DNA from: Bryum argenteum
Lineage: Eukaryota; Streptophyta; Bryopsida; Bryales; Bryaceae
NCBI GenBank assembly: GCA_037043015.1
Contig: CM073323.1
Location: 25,138,758 to 25,202,757, forward strand
Direction of reading: 5' to 3'
DNA: 64,000 bases
The translations under genes and the position numbers were made by a program. The notes below the pieces were generated by a model that saw only the letters and a program-made list of their open reading frames with translations, was not told the origin of the DNA and ran no database searches. This document shows positions 11,113-21,838 of this stretch, in pieces (the stretch's first letter is position 1; every line of letters starts with the position of its first letter).

Positions 11113-12172
11113 GAGTTTTTAGATACTTGAGCCCATGCTTGAGCCCATACTTAAGCCCACCAATACTTGCATCACATAATAATATTGATATAACATTAAT
11201 GTAATGTTAATATTATGTTAATATAACAGCTTGTATTAATATTATATGCATCAATTAATTATGTAACATTAAATTTACACTTAATGAAAATTAGAGTTGG
11301 AAGGTAATTTCAAGGGACAACACTAAATATCAAATTTTAACTCATTTTAAGTTTGCAAGCAAAAATGGATACTACAATTCAAGCAAAATGAGGGAGTACC
11401 CATTGGTAAATGACATTTACAATAATTGCAAGTTGTTGTGTAATACACTAATAGGTGATTTTTTGCAAACACCCACACGTTACCATTGACCATATTTTCT
11501 TATGCCGCATATTAAAGTACAAGTTTAATTCAAGTCAACTGCATGTATTATTATACAAATTGAGATTGAACGTTATGAAATTGGAAAATGGAGGTTGATT
11601 AATTAAAGATGCAATGTTTTCTTTTCAAGAAATTATGTGTGCTGCTTTTATAATAATCTCATCGTACACTTGGATTCCAAGTGTATGATAAGATTACCCC
11701 CTAAATGCTAGTGCTATACAATGGTTTCTAAACAATCCTCTCCGAAATAAGTTGAATAATTCTTTTCAAAATTTGATCTTGAATAATCTAACCATAGGAT
11801 CTTGCCTAGAATCATCCAAGTATTCTACTCAATCTTGAGATATATTCATTCAAAGTTTCATAGTAAAAAAAAAATCTTTTTTCTTTTAATGGCAGATTAC
11901 CCAATTCTGCTTCACTCTCCGTTAGGGAATCATCATAAAAAGCAGCACAGTCACATGTTAACAATGTCAAGTTGTTCTTAACATCCATCCTTGCATATAT
12001 CAAAAACATACTCATTTCACGGAAGTAAGAAAAGAAAAGAAAAACATAACACTATATTATGATTCTATAATCAAAATACACTAACTATACAACTTACGTA
12101 ACTATTCATATACATTGAATCTTACATAGTCTTTTCATAAAAGTATTAATCTTAAAACCATCCATATTCTCC
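11113..12172. other. AT-rich spacer downstream of receptor kinase A
   Basis: No gene recognised. Near 11,775-11,805 there is a diverged copy of the internal motif (AACCATAGGATCTTG) found in the small elements at 33,484, 45,862 and 53,000. The 3' UTR of gene A probably lies at the right end. Confidence 0.4.
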
Positions 12173-15100
12173 CTATCGGCCTGAGGTTGTTGAAAGCTCA
12201 ATGGATGGAATGGATGATGAAGTGCAGCCGTCATCTTGTGTGTGTAATTGGTGATATTCATGTAAGGCAACTTGATCAATCTCTTTGTTGCCAATGAGCA
12301 TAGAGATTACGTCTGACATAGTAGGACGCCTTGAAGGTACATGATGTAAGCACAAGAGACCAATTTCCACCACCCTCCTGATTATGGCATCTTCGGAGGT
12401 TGTCACTTCTTGTAGAGATTTGTCTAGTAGGCTCATAATTTCATTCTCTTTGTGTAAATTTTGGGCCTGCAAATAAATTAGAAATAAAATAAATGTCACA
12501 ATAGAATAAGTTGATGCATATAGAGCTTATAACGAATCAAACCATAATGCTTCACTCTTTTTCATTGTGCACTTGCAAATAAGTTTATAACTATGTCTTC
12601 ATATGAGATTCATTTATTATTAATATTTTACAAATGGTAGCAACAAGTTATAATGAATATTGAAGGAGAATCCTTACCCAATAAGTCAAGCGCATTTGCT
12701 CCGGAGGTGCTTTGGCGTCCATGTTTGCCCTTCCACTTACAATCTCAAGTACTAGCACCCCAAAGCTGAACACATCAAGTTTGGTGGATACTTGACCATA
12801 AGTTAAATACTCTGGTGCAAAATAGCCCCTGAACAAAAAGCAAGTATGTTAGAATTTGATTTGTACAAGTTTTTCACAATAGTATTAGCCAAAACATGTA
12901 ATAATGAGATTGGGAAAGGAACCAATCTTACATTGTCCCTGCAATTGTTGATAAATTCACGTGTGTCTCCCCATCATCAAGCGATGGAACCAACAAGGCT
13001 AAACCAAAATCCGCTATTTTTGGGTTGAAATATTTATCAAGGAGGATGTTTTGGCTTTTAATGTCTCGATGAATAATAGTTGGTTTAATCTCTTCATGTA
13101 GATAGGCTAGACCTCGAGCAATTCCAAGAATGATATTGAAACGAGAACCCCAATCAAGATGGTCTTTGTTCGGACCTCTTTCCCACAAGGCAGTTGCGAG
13201 ATTATTGTTGTCAACAAGTTCGTAGACCAAGATTCGTTGATTTTCTTTTATACAACATCCCTTCAATTGCACCAAATTGCGATGCTTTATGTTTGAAATG
13301 ACTATTATTTCATTCAAAAAGTCTTGTATGTTAGACTCCTCTTTTACATTCAATAATTTCTTCACAGCAACTTTGCTTCCATCCGGAAGAACTCCCTACA
13401 ACATCACCACAATATATTAGACAAGAAATAAAATAATCTAGAATACATTCAAATGGCATATATATTGAATATACACTTAACTCTTACTTGATGTATTCTC
13501 AAGAATATTGCTTTAGTTACCTTATATAAAACACCAAAGCCTCCTTTACCCAACTCATTTCTAATATGAAAGTCTTCTGTTGCATTTTTGAGCTCCGTGT
13601 ATGAGTATAGGTTGGGCTTTACATCTTGCTTTTCCAACTCTATAATAGTCCAAAAGAAGCAATACATATTAGTGTGCAATAGATATCAAAACCCACATTT
13701 CAACAATTGCACTTCATATATTCGAAGTGTATGTAAGATAGAAGCACCAAATTCTGACCACGCATTCAACATCTCAAGTTGTCTAAATATACAAAAGTAA
13801 GGTGTAATGATGTGTTTCACTATTGAATTCCCATCACTATAGGACTTGTGTGTTTATACAGTATTGATATAGTAGAGGTAACTTGATTGTTAATTTTAGC
13901 TCACCCTTCACACAAGGAATGTACATAAGTCCTAACGTTCACTTGAAAAAATTTGAACAATTTTTTGGTATTATTCCAATAAAGTTCTTAATTTTGTTTC
14001 CAATACATGTGTTTTTCTACTTTTCCACAAATTCAAACAAATTTTCCTCTTGATTCCTTTAATATACATGCCAAAACTCTTCCACTTTGGTTATAGGTGC
14101 GTTTATCATAAACAACTTACCACTTAGGATTTCTTCCATAAGCGAGCTTTTCTTGTGCAACTTTCTGTAAACAAACAATGTTGCTAGAAACGCCAGCAAT
14201 GCAATTACGCCCATACAAACACCCACTATTATTGCAACCTTATTGGAATCTTTTGAAGCACCTGTATTCACACAAGGTACACAATTAGTAACTAAGGATA
14301 CACTTACCTATTCTAGGACACTGCAAGAATACATCTAATATCTTGAGAGTAGACCTGCAAAGATATTCGCACGAAAAAAGGGTTGTAAAAAGTATACATG
14401 CATACAAATATCATTGAGATGTACCTATAACATACCATTGATAATAAATATTAGACAAGTACAAGAATGTAAGGTACAGAAGATAGATAGATATGAACTC
14501 CGGTCCTCTTTCGAGGCCAGCGTGAATAGAGTGTCTATTTGTTTTGACAATGAGCTAGTGCCCACCGGACAAAGGACCATTGGTACTAGTAAGTTACATA
14601 ATTAAAGAAGATAAAGAACCTCCTTCGTTAAGTCTTTATTTTTTTTTCTAAGTAACTATGACCAAAATTCAACTAAATGTGCCATGATGATTTACATATA
14701 AAGACAATAGTAGTTTGAATCTTATACATCCTTGAGAGCAATATGGTACATGATAAGAGTTGGATATATTTACCTTCAAGAGGAGATGTTCTATTAAAAC
14801 GACATACCATCTGCATCATCGTATTTCTCTCTGCATTCTGACAAACTGGATTTCCACCCAAAAAGAGCAATTCCAACCTCGCAAGGTTTGACCGACTTAA
14901 GAGTGATGAATCGTCCGTAGATGGATTGAATGCAGTAATGTTGTTGTTTAGGAGTGAGATCAATCTTAGTGATGAATTTGAGGGGAAGACGTTGGGAAGA
15001 TCCAACGTTCCCGATAAGTTGTTGGAATCCAAATAGCTGCAAGAAGTACGCAATCAGCTCTAGGAATGGAACTCACGGAACAATATCAATGATCTTTAAC

Positions 15101-15347
15101 CCTTAAATGCCCGTAGGGTCTGAAACGTGCAACCCAAAATTGGATCACAACATCTTTTGGACTTGGGCCAAGTAAAAACGAATTAAAAAATATCATATGT
15201 TCAATTTATATGTGAAGATTGAGCTAATCATGACAAAGATAGTTGAGGAGAGTGGAGCATACATTTCTTGTAATCGAGGTAGTTTCAAGATTTGGCTTGG
15301 TAATCTTTCTATGCGATTGTTTTGCGCATATCTGCATGTAAAAAGAA

Positions 15348-15378
<31 letters not shown>

Positions 15379-17519
15379 AGTTGCTTCACGATTACAATCT
15401 TTCGAAAAAAAAGATAATCGTTAAAAATTAATGGCAAATTCAAACTTCTAACAATTCTTTACAAATATGAAAATTAACCAACTTACATGAATTCCAGAAG
15501 AAAAGCGTCCTTGCGTACAATAACATCAGAAAATTGGTTGTTGGAAATGTCTAGAGATTGAAGTATAGCGGACTCATTGTTACAAAATGGCCCTGTCAGA
15601 CGGTTGTTGCTGATATTTCTGTGCACAAATGCAAGTATCTGCTCAACCCCTACAGTTGAAATGAACCACAATCGACCACAAAAGATATGTTGTTTTTGCA
15701 AAAACTGAATTTTTGACTGAATACATATCAAGACTTCACTAGATACATGTATCAAGACCTGTATGGTGAAATCTGATAAAAATTGGTGAGTAGACTAATT
15801 AAACAATTATAAACAAGATATTTTGGTCCAATTCTTTGAGTCATTCTATACAATTAAATTATTCTTAAATTATCAAATTATTTAGTGAAGTAGCACTCAC
15901 AATGTAGTAAGCATATATTGTTTTGCATTTTGGCAGAATGGTGTTTGTCCTGTGAAAGAGTTATCGGACAAGTCTCTGCACAGCTCAAGAACAAGCAATC
16001 CATTTAGTAAATAAAAAATGTTAAGAGGTTGAGTTGTGAGTAATTATAATGAAGTATTCCACTTGGAAAATGAAACATGTGCACAGATTATTAAAATGAA
16101 GCAACAAAAACTAGACTCTTAAAACACATAGAAGGTAATAGTTCCATTTAGTAACTATTGAATATTATGCATGGTTCTGAACGTTCTGATTTTCTGTACA
16201 TGAGAGTGAGTCATGATGCAAATTCAATAAATTCATGTAACAAGTGGGAAAAGGGCAACTTTACTCACAATGTATCAAGTTGAACTATTCGTCCTGGAGA
16301 GTTTGAAAGTATTATGTTTCCCGAAAGATTACAACCACGGAAAGATCTGAAAAAACAAAGGAGAAGTAAAGAGTCTTGATGCAAATATACATGTGTATAA
16401 CAAATATTTTTGAGAAAATTGAGTTCCAAGAACAAACTACATCTTCTAATTCATAGGTGAGGTGACAAATGTTGTCCATTAGAAACAACCAATAGTAGTT
16501 GAAAAGTTGCACTTTTTCTCACATTGTTGTTATTTTTACAAGAGGAGATTCGATCAATATATAAAATTACAAAGGTTATGTAAACTGTGAATCTCGATGA
16601 ACGATGAATTGCTTACATTGATGTAAAGCCCTCAATAGCTCTGTTGAGTATATTAGTTGGAAGTGGTCCAAAAAGTTTACGCTGACCTGTAATTGATCTA
16701 CATGGAACCATGTAAAAGTTATATTGTTAGTACAAAAACATCAAAAGAACTCACATATCAAAAAACAACAATTTATTTGTCAGTGTAGTGTTTCAACAAA
16801 AAAGTAGTTGAGAACATAATATAAGTCAATTGTCCTTGTATACTTACAGTTGTTGAAGGTTGGTCAAATTCAAGATGGATGTTGGCATCTCACCAACAAT
16901 TTCCACTCCTCCATCATCCGGCCCAACAATCGCCCTACAACCAATAACCATACCTACTATAAATAGATCTAGCTTCTCGCTCAAAACTTCACTCACAATG
17001 TTTTCGAACTCCACATTTCTGATACAATTTCCATGTTCATGTTTATGAAGCTCCACATACTTACTAGAGCAACAATTAGTAAGGAAGTGGAATCTTACAT
17101 GGATGTTAGAGTGTACGTGTAGCTAGAAAGATTCAAGACGTGAACAAGTGTACTAGAACAAGTAATCCAATCTGCTGTAGATGAGGAAGGATCGCAGGGA
17201 TGAATTCGATTTGATGACCACGAGGGCATCAAAGCTGAAACATTGGTGCCTGAAGCGTTCCATGCTTTCAACATACCATATATCGCATCCGCTGTACAAA
17301 GCAAAAACATGATCAGATTCTATTCGGAGTTTCATTGAACATATAAAAATGAAACAGGTGATTTGCAGATCATTGTCAACCTTCGTAGGGCTGGTAATTT
17401 GGAGCTGTAAGCACGGTGGAAGAATTAGTCGGAGCTGGAGCGGGTGCCTGACAAGTCCCACCCATCGCATTCCATAGCACTGCCGAGACGATTGCAAAAA
17501 ATGCCCATGATTGACCCAT
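12173..17519 (-). CDS. LRR receptor-like serine/threonine kinase (paralogue A)
   Basis: Fourteen exons, from the start: 17,381-17,519; 17,099-17,291; 16,848-16,934; 16,617-16,697; 16,269-16,346; 15,901-15,975; 15,487-15,618; 15,263-15,331; 14,774-15,036; 14,121-14,261; 13,521-13,639; 12,932-13,395; 12,678-12,828; 12,173-12,466. They sum to 2,286 nt (761 residues). Order: signal peptide ([20 protein letters not shown]), Pro/Ala linker, N-terminal cap, several LRRs mostly one per short exon ([20 protein letters not shown]), a Cys pair before the membrane, a membrane helix near residues 380-405, then the kinase. The kinase has [10 protein letters not shown], the lysine in VAVKK (about 471), HRDIKSQN (about 568), DFGLA (about 588) and GYFAPEY. 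HRD with Arg marks an RD kinase. The kinase resembles plant RLK/Pelle LRR-VIII-like members. Location: plasma membrane. The ligand is unknown. It is the divergent twin of gene B at 21,839. Confidence 0.9.
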
Positions 17520-18368
17520 TTTTTACGATAGCCAAGCCCCAGCCTGTTCTTCACTGCAAACACATAACAATTAAAATCACTTCGAAGAGCGACCATATCT
17601 GCCACCAAGGCTGGAGGGAGAAAAACTCAGGAAGTCAGAATATGTAAAGAAATCTTATGATATGACCTCGATGTGACTACCTAATGAGGTAGTACAGGAA
17701 TCACTATGAAGATTAAAGCAACAACAAATGCACCCCACTTTGACTATTTATTGACCATTGAAACTTAAGTCTATTTTTCTCCTGGTACGATCGTCAACGG
17801 AGGATCTCGAATGAAGTGAACCCTGAGATGCTCCAGGGTCGTACAGTATACTAAGTAGGCGACTTTGAGGTTCAACGCCTATCCTAAAAACAGAATGGAA
17901 TCTTGACTTATCGACATGATCCACTCCGAACAGCATATTCAAATTTCACAGACATTGAAAGTCAATTTCAGAGATAGAGCGCACTCGAAGGGAACGTATG
18001 ACGGGTGAGGTCGAGGTCGAGGTCGCATGCTTCTTCGACAAAGTGCATGTGGTGCAGTTTGAAAGGCAAGCTGGTTTATTATATTTCGTCTTCGAAAGCT
18101 TCAGATTGGGAGTACTCACACGAAGAATTCAGGGGTGAGTACGTTCTACTTAGAACAGTGTGTTCGTGGAGGTAAATTTGATTCTCGCCACGCATTCCTT
18201 ATGACCTCACCAAGCCGACAGTGGCAAACCGAATTTACTCACTATTGGTGAATCTGATAAACGCAGGATTTGAGAACATAAATTTAAGCAAGATGTACCG
18301 AGTGGTCCTAATTTGATTAAAAGCGAATCGGTGTAACTTGCGAATCGTCGAAGTGCGTCTATCCAGGT
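17520..18368. other. Upstream region of receptor kinase A
   Basis: This is the gene A side of the shared 4.3 kb spacer between the two receptor kinases. It presumably holds gene A's promoter. No palindrome like that upstream of gene B was seen here. No separate gene was recognised up to the exon-like segments that begin at 18,369. Confidence 0.35.
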
Positions 18369-20480
18369 TCAGTCTGTCAATCTGAATCAGGAGCGAGAAC
18401 ATATGAAGAACTCGAACTAGGTTCGTGGTTGATGACACCGACTTACCTCAAGAAGCTGTTGAACGCTCGATCGGGATCACCACCATATCCAGAGTCCACA
18501 CCTTTCTTAGGCTGTAGCTTCCGAACTGCGCCGAAAAGACCATTGATACAATTTCTCAGACAAGCAAAGGTATGGACGAAATCATTTCTCAGACAAGCAA
18601 AGGTATGGACGATATCAAATGCACACACACATGATGAACACCTAAAAGCGGCAGAATTCGAGGTCATCAAAGACAGTATGTTTTGAAGCACAACTTCCTG
18701 CATCTCTGCATGTCGATCGCACTCAGCAAGGCGCTCGTTTACCTCTTTACGCACAAAGCGACAGCCAAAGCAAGCTTTTTCATCTCTATCAACTCGAATA
18801 AGACATCAAGTTTAGCTCGTCCTGTAAAATTAGTACCGTTTCAACACTGCAATTTTACAGTCGATCAAAAAAGGGGTAGCTGCAATAGCATCCACTAAAG
18901 GAGGAGATAATAACCAAGTACGTACGCACGTTCGTAGACTGTGACGTCTGCATTCGTCACCTACCATTTTGTCGCATTAGAGCTCTCGATGTTGTTGTTG
19001 AAAGCATCTTGTCAACGAATCCAGCATTGTCAAAGCGCGTGGCTGTAGCTTGTGGTTGGGAGTTTCTTAAGGCTTTTATCGCCTTTATTTGCTGTAGGTA
19101 CACTTCAGTCACCTCGGATAGGGATTTATATGGTACACTGCAGTGAAATCATTGCATGCTTACAAGGAACGCTCACTATCAGCTCTGCTTTCAGGCTAGT
19201 TTTCTTCTGTGACAGCTAAATCGATCAGCTTCCCATCGGGTGGGGTCAATCGAAAATGCCGAAAGTCGGACACCGATTCAGAGTGTGGGCTGGACCGATG
19301 AACAGTCGGCAACAACTTCGTAATTGCCTGACAGCCTGAGTCCAACTGCAACATCGGAGCATAGTGGCCCGGTGCGCATTGAATGCATTCGTCTCGATCA
19401 CGTCGTCTTAGTCCCCACTGTACAGTATCGGGTGCATGCGGAATCCCGACAGATGTTTGCAGATCGGAGTTATGTTCCTTGATTTCGGGGAACTACTGAA
19501 ACGCTTTTATTGGCAATCTTGTCAGGAGAATCGTTCAAAGTGAACAAGTCGTGCCATGCGAGTCGCAGAGTGCAAAGTCGTGGCACGCGGGTTGCTGTAT
19601 TTCTCCCTTACCAGCACTAGTAGAAAAGTGTACTGCATACACCACACGAGTGACGAATATATCCCAAAACACCACATAAGGTGTGCTACTTGATACAATG
19701 CATGGTGTATACCAAGGTTGTCTTATCAGACAAAATTCTTATTTATTTGTGAGACACAATTAAGATGAGATATACATTCAAGATGTCTTCAATGTATCAA
19801 ATGTACATCTCGTCTAAATTGTGTTTGACAAATGATTATGAATTTTGTCGGCAACACTCTTTTCTACTAGTGCAGGGTCTCTCGCATCCTCCAATCCCCA
19901 CCAACCAATGGGTTTTTCTCTTCGAAATCCTAACACTTTTAATTTCCCATTGGTAACTTTTGATGATTTTGACTTCAAATATGGAGTTTGCGGCCAAGAG
20001 GCATACCCGTGGGAATTTTAAACGTTTGGTATCATTTAACTCATATTCAAATGCCATCACACTATCAACCCTTAACCATTCTTGAAACCGGGAATGAGCT
20101 TTTGCAATTTTGTGTAGCCTAGATGCAGGAGTTAAAAGTAATAATGTTTCCTATGATTTTTATCAAGTGCTTCTTATACTCCAAAGTTTATGTTGTAAAA
20201 TTTACAAAACCACATTATTCTTATTTTCAAACCTTCACTTCAGGTAACATCAAGTCCCTAAAGAGCAGTTTTGTATCTGGAAAAGGCTAGACAAAACACT
20301 ATGGATACACCCATAGCGGAGTCTCACCTGTAATTATGGCCCTTGAGATGTGGTAAATACAGGCCACGACTTCAGCAAGTTCGGTACGGCTATCAGTCGG
20401 ATACTCTTCTAGCACAATGGCTCTTTCCAGGGCTCTTTCCGTACACGGAGTTCTGTGGTACCAACAACGTGGGAATCCAG
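18369..20480 (-). CDS. Exon-like segments of an unrecognised minus-strand gene
   Basis: Between the two receptor kinases, minus-strand segments look exonic. One ends at 20,328 in ACAG|GTGAG, open for about 30-50 codons (RTELAEVVACIYHISRA). Another around 18,745-18,822 starts after TTTTACAG and reads KLDVLFELIEMKKLALA to AAGAG|GTAAAC. A frame around 18,640-18,806 reads EVNERLAECDRHAEMQEV. A segment ending at 18,447 reads GYGGDPDRAFNSFLR with donor GAG|GTAAGT; the next acceptor (18,381) gives three more codons and a TGA at 18,369-18,371. I do not recognise the protein. It could be a small genuine gene, a decayed one, or chance. A CACTA MITE at 19,615 would lie in an intron. Confidence 0.3.
18551..18616. 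repeat. 33-bp unit repeated twice in tandem
   Basis: ATTTCTCAGACAAGCAAAGG and what follows occur twice with a period of 33 bases. On the minus strand this duplicates 11 codons (VHTFACLRN twice) without breaking the frame of the exon-like segment there. Confidence 0.75.
19615..19872. mobile_element. CACTA-type MITE, about 258 bp, with CAG target duplication
   Basis: The left end is CACTAGTAGAAAAGTG and the right end is the inverse CTTTTCTACTAGTG. Both are flanked by CAG, the 3-bp duplication expected of the CACTA (CMC/En-Spm) superfamily. The interior is itself strongly inverted: GACAAAATTC near 19,730 pairs with GAATTTTGTC near 19,840. There is no transposase, so it is non-autonomous. A related copy, lacking these exact ends, is at about 29,195-29,330, and a fragment at about 54,100-54,195. 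Confidence 0.85.
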
Positions 20481-21506
20481 CAATTGGCGGTCACCATGTG
20501 AACGATTCCGCCAATACTTCGAAAGAGATCAAAAAATCATGCAACAGCTACATCTAATGTCAATCCAGCACTATATCGGCCAGGCAGGTGAAACACTCGT
20601 GGGTCCCGAAAAACTCTATCTTCATAGCGAGGTCGACTGTCAATGGTGCTTTGCACTTTAACATCCGTTACCATTACCTCCTGGCAGTTGTCGACGGCAA
20701 CGTAGTTGCTACCTTCCCTACTCTCTAATTAGTTCGCATCACCGCAGGTTGCAGATTCTCCAACCTGACTTGCAGTTGCAGCGTTGTACGAGCTCGTTCT
20801 TCAGTTGGTTTTTTCGTTCTTCTTCTCTGAACCTCCACGTTTGCAGGTTTGGAGCTCTAGTCGACCGAGCGGTGAGGTTCGAACATCTGTGCTTGCGAAC
20901 AGATAGTCAAAGAAGGTACTGCGATCATCCTACTCACGACTGTAAGTCAATATCTCAGTAAACAGCGTCATATATGCGCGCCTTGAGGGAAATTCTGAAG
21001 CATTTGTGATGGAGTGGAGCAGGAGGTTGAACTATCCCCCCCACTTGTTTGAACTCCAAGACTCAAACAAGACTCCAACGACTCATTCAATGGCCTGCTT
21101 AGAACCAATTAAGATTACCTGCAGCTTGAATGCTGACAGACCCTCTAGAGCTTGTTTTTTTCAATCGATTTGAATAACGTCACAGACTGTAGATATGGCG
21201 TTGAGCGTCATAAGTGGATTAATGAAAGCGTAAATGTGGAGTTCGTTTGATACAAAGATTGTATTGAGACCTTCAACCGATTGCAACGGATTTTCTTTTC
21301 ATAATAGTTGTATCAAACTGTGTATGGCAGGTCATTTTTAATGAGTTTGTCCAAAATCCATAGCCAAGGATAACTTGCTCTGTGCTCCATCTGTTTCATA
21401 GAGCTACAAATTCAACAACGGAAGCGTGCAATAGGAAGAGGCGATAACTCTTTGCTTGACTAGGGGGATACACTAAAAGTTTGGAATATTTGGTTAAATG
21501 ACTAGT
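19873..21506. other. Spacer between the two receptor kinases
   Basis: Apart from the exon-like segment ending at 20,328, nothing firm was recognised. Composition is more balanced than in the AT-rich spacers. Frames open here lack motifs. Confidence 0.35.
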
Positions 21507-21736
21507 TATCGTCGGGTCGACGATAACCTTGACGTGTAACACTAACGCTGAATGTTGTCGATCGTAAGTATGAAATTTCTCAGCTGCCAATTCATAACTG
21601 GTAGATGAATGTTTTGTGGTTCTCTTGCTCTGTTTTGATGTTTTTACATTTGAGATTGATATCGTCGGGTCGACGATAACACTGGTCGTGTCATCCTTCG
21701 ATCGTGATCCGGTACAGGTATTGTCGACCCGACGAT
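21507..21736. promoter_or_regulatory. Three copies of a 17-bp near-perfect palindrome upstream of receptor kinase B
   Basis: ATCGTCGGGTCGACGAT lies at 21,508-21,524 and 21,661-21,677, and in the opposite orientation with one mismatch at 21,720-21,736. Each has 7-base arms around GGT or ACC. The last copy is about 100 bases before ATG 21,839, so the sites fall in the promoter or 5' UTR. This looks like a binding site for a dimeric protein, or for a CG-rich-core transcription factor. The factor is unknown. The minus-strand frame across this region is Ser/Thr-rich and probably not a gene. Confidence 0.55.
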
Positions 21737-21838
21737 GACTCTTAGATTGATATACTGAAGGGGATATACTGAAAGTTTGCGATACTGTGCAGGATGATGA
21801 AATAGAGGCAACCGACACGGATTGATGATCAATTCAAG

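Noticed and set aside
21396-21818. 140-codon Ser/Thr-rich minus-strand frame upstream of receptor kinase B
   Set aside because: Low complexity, spans the repeated palindromes and the promoter/5' UTR of gene B; the repeated VIVDPTI words come from the palindromes.
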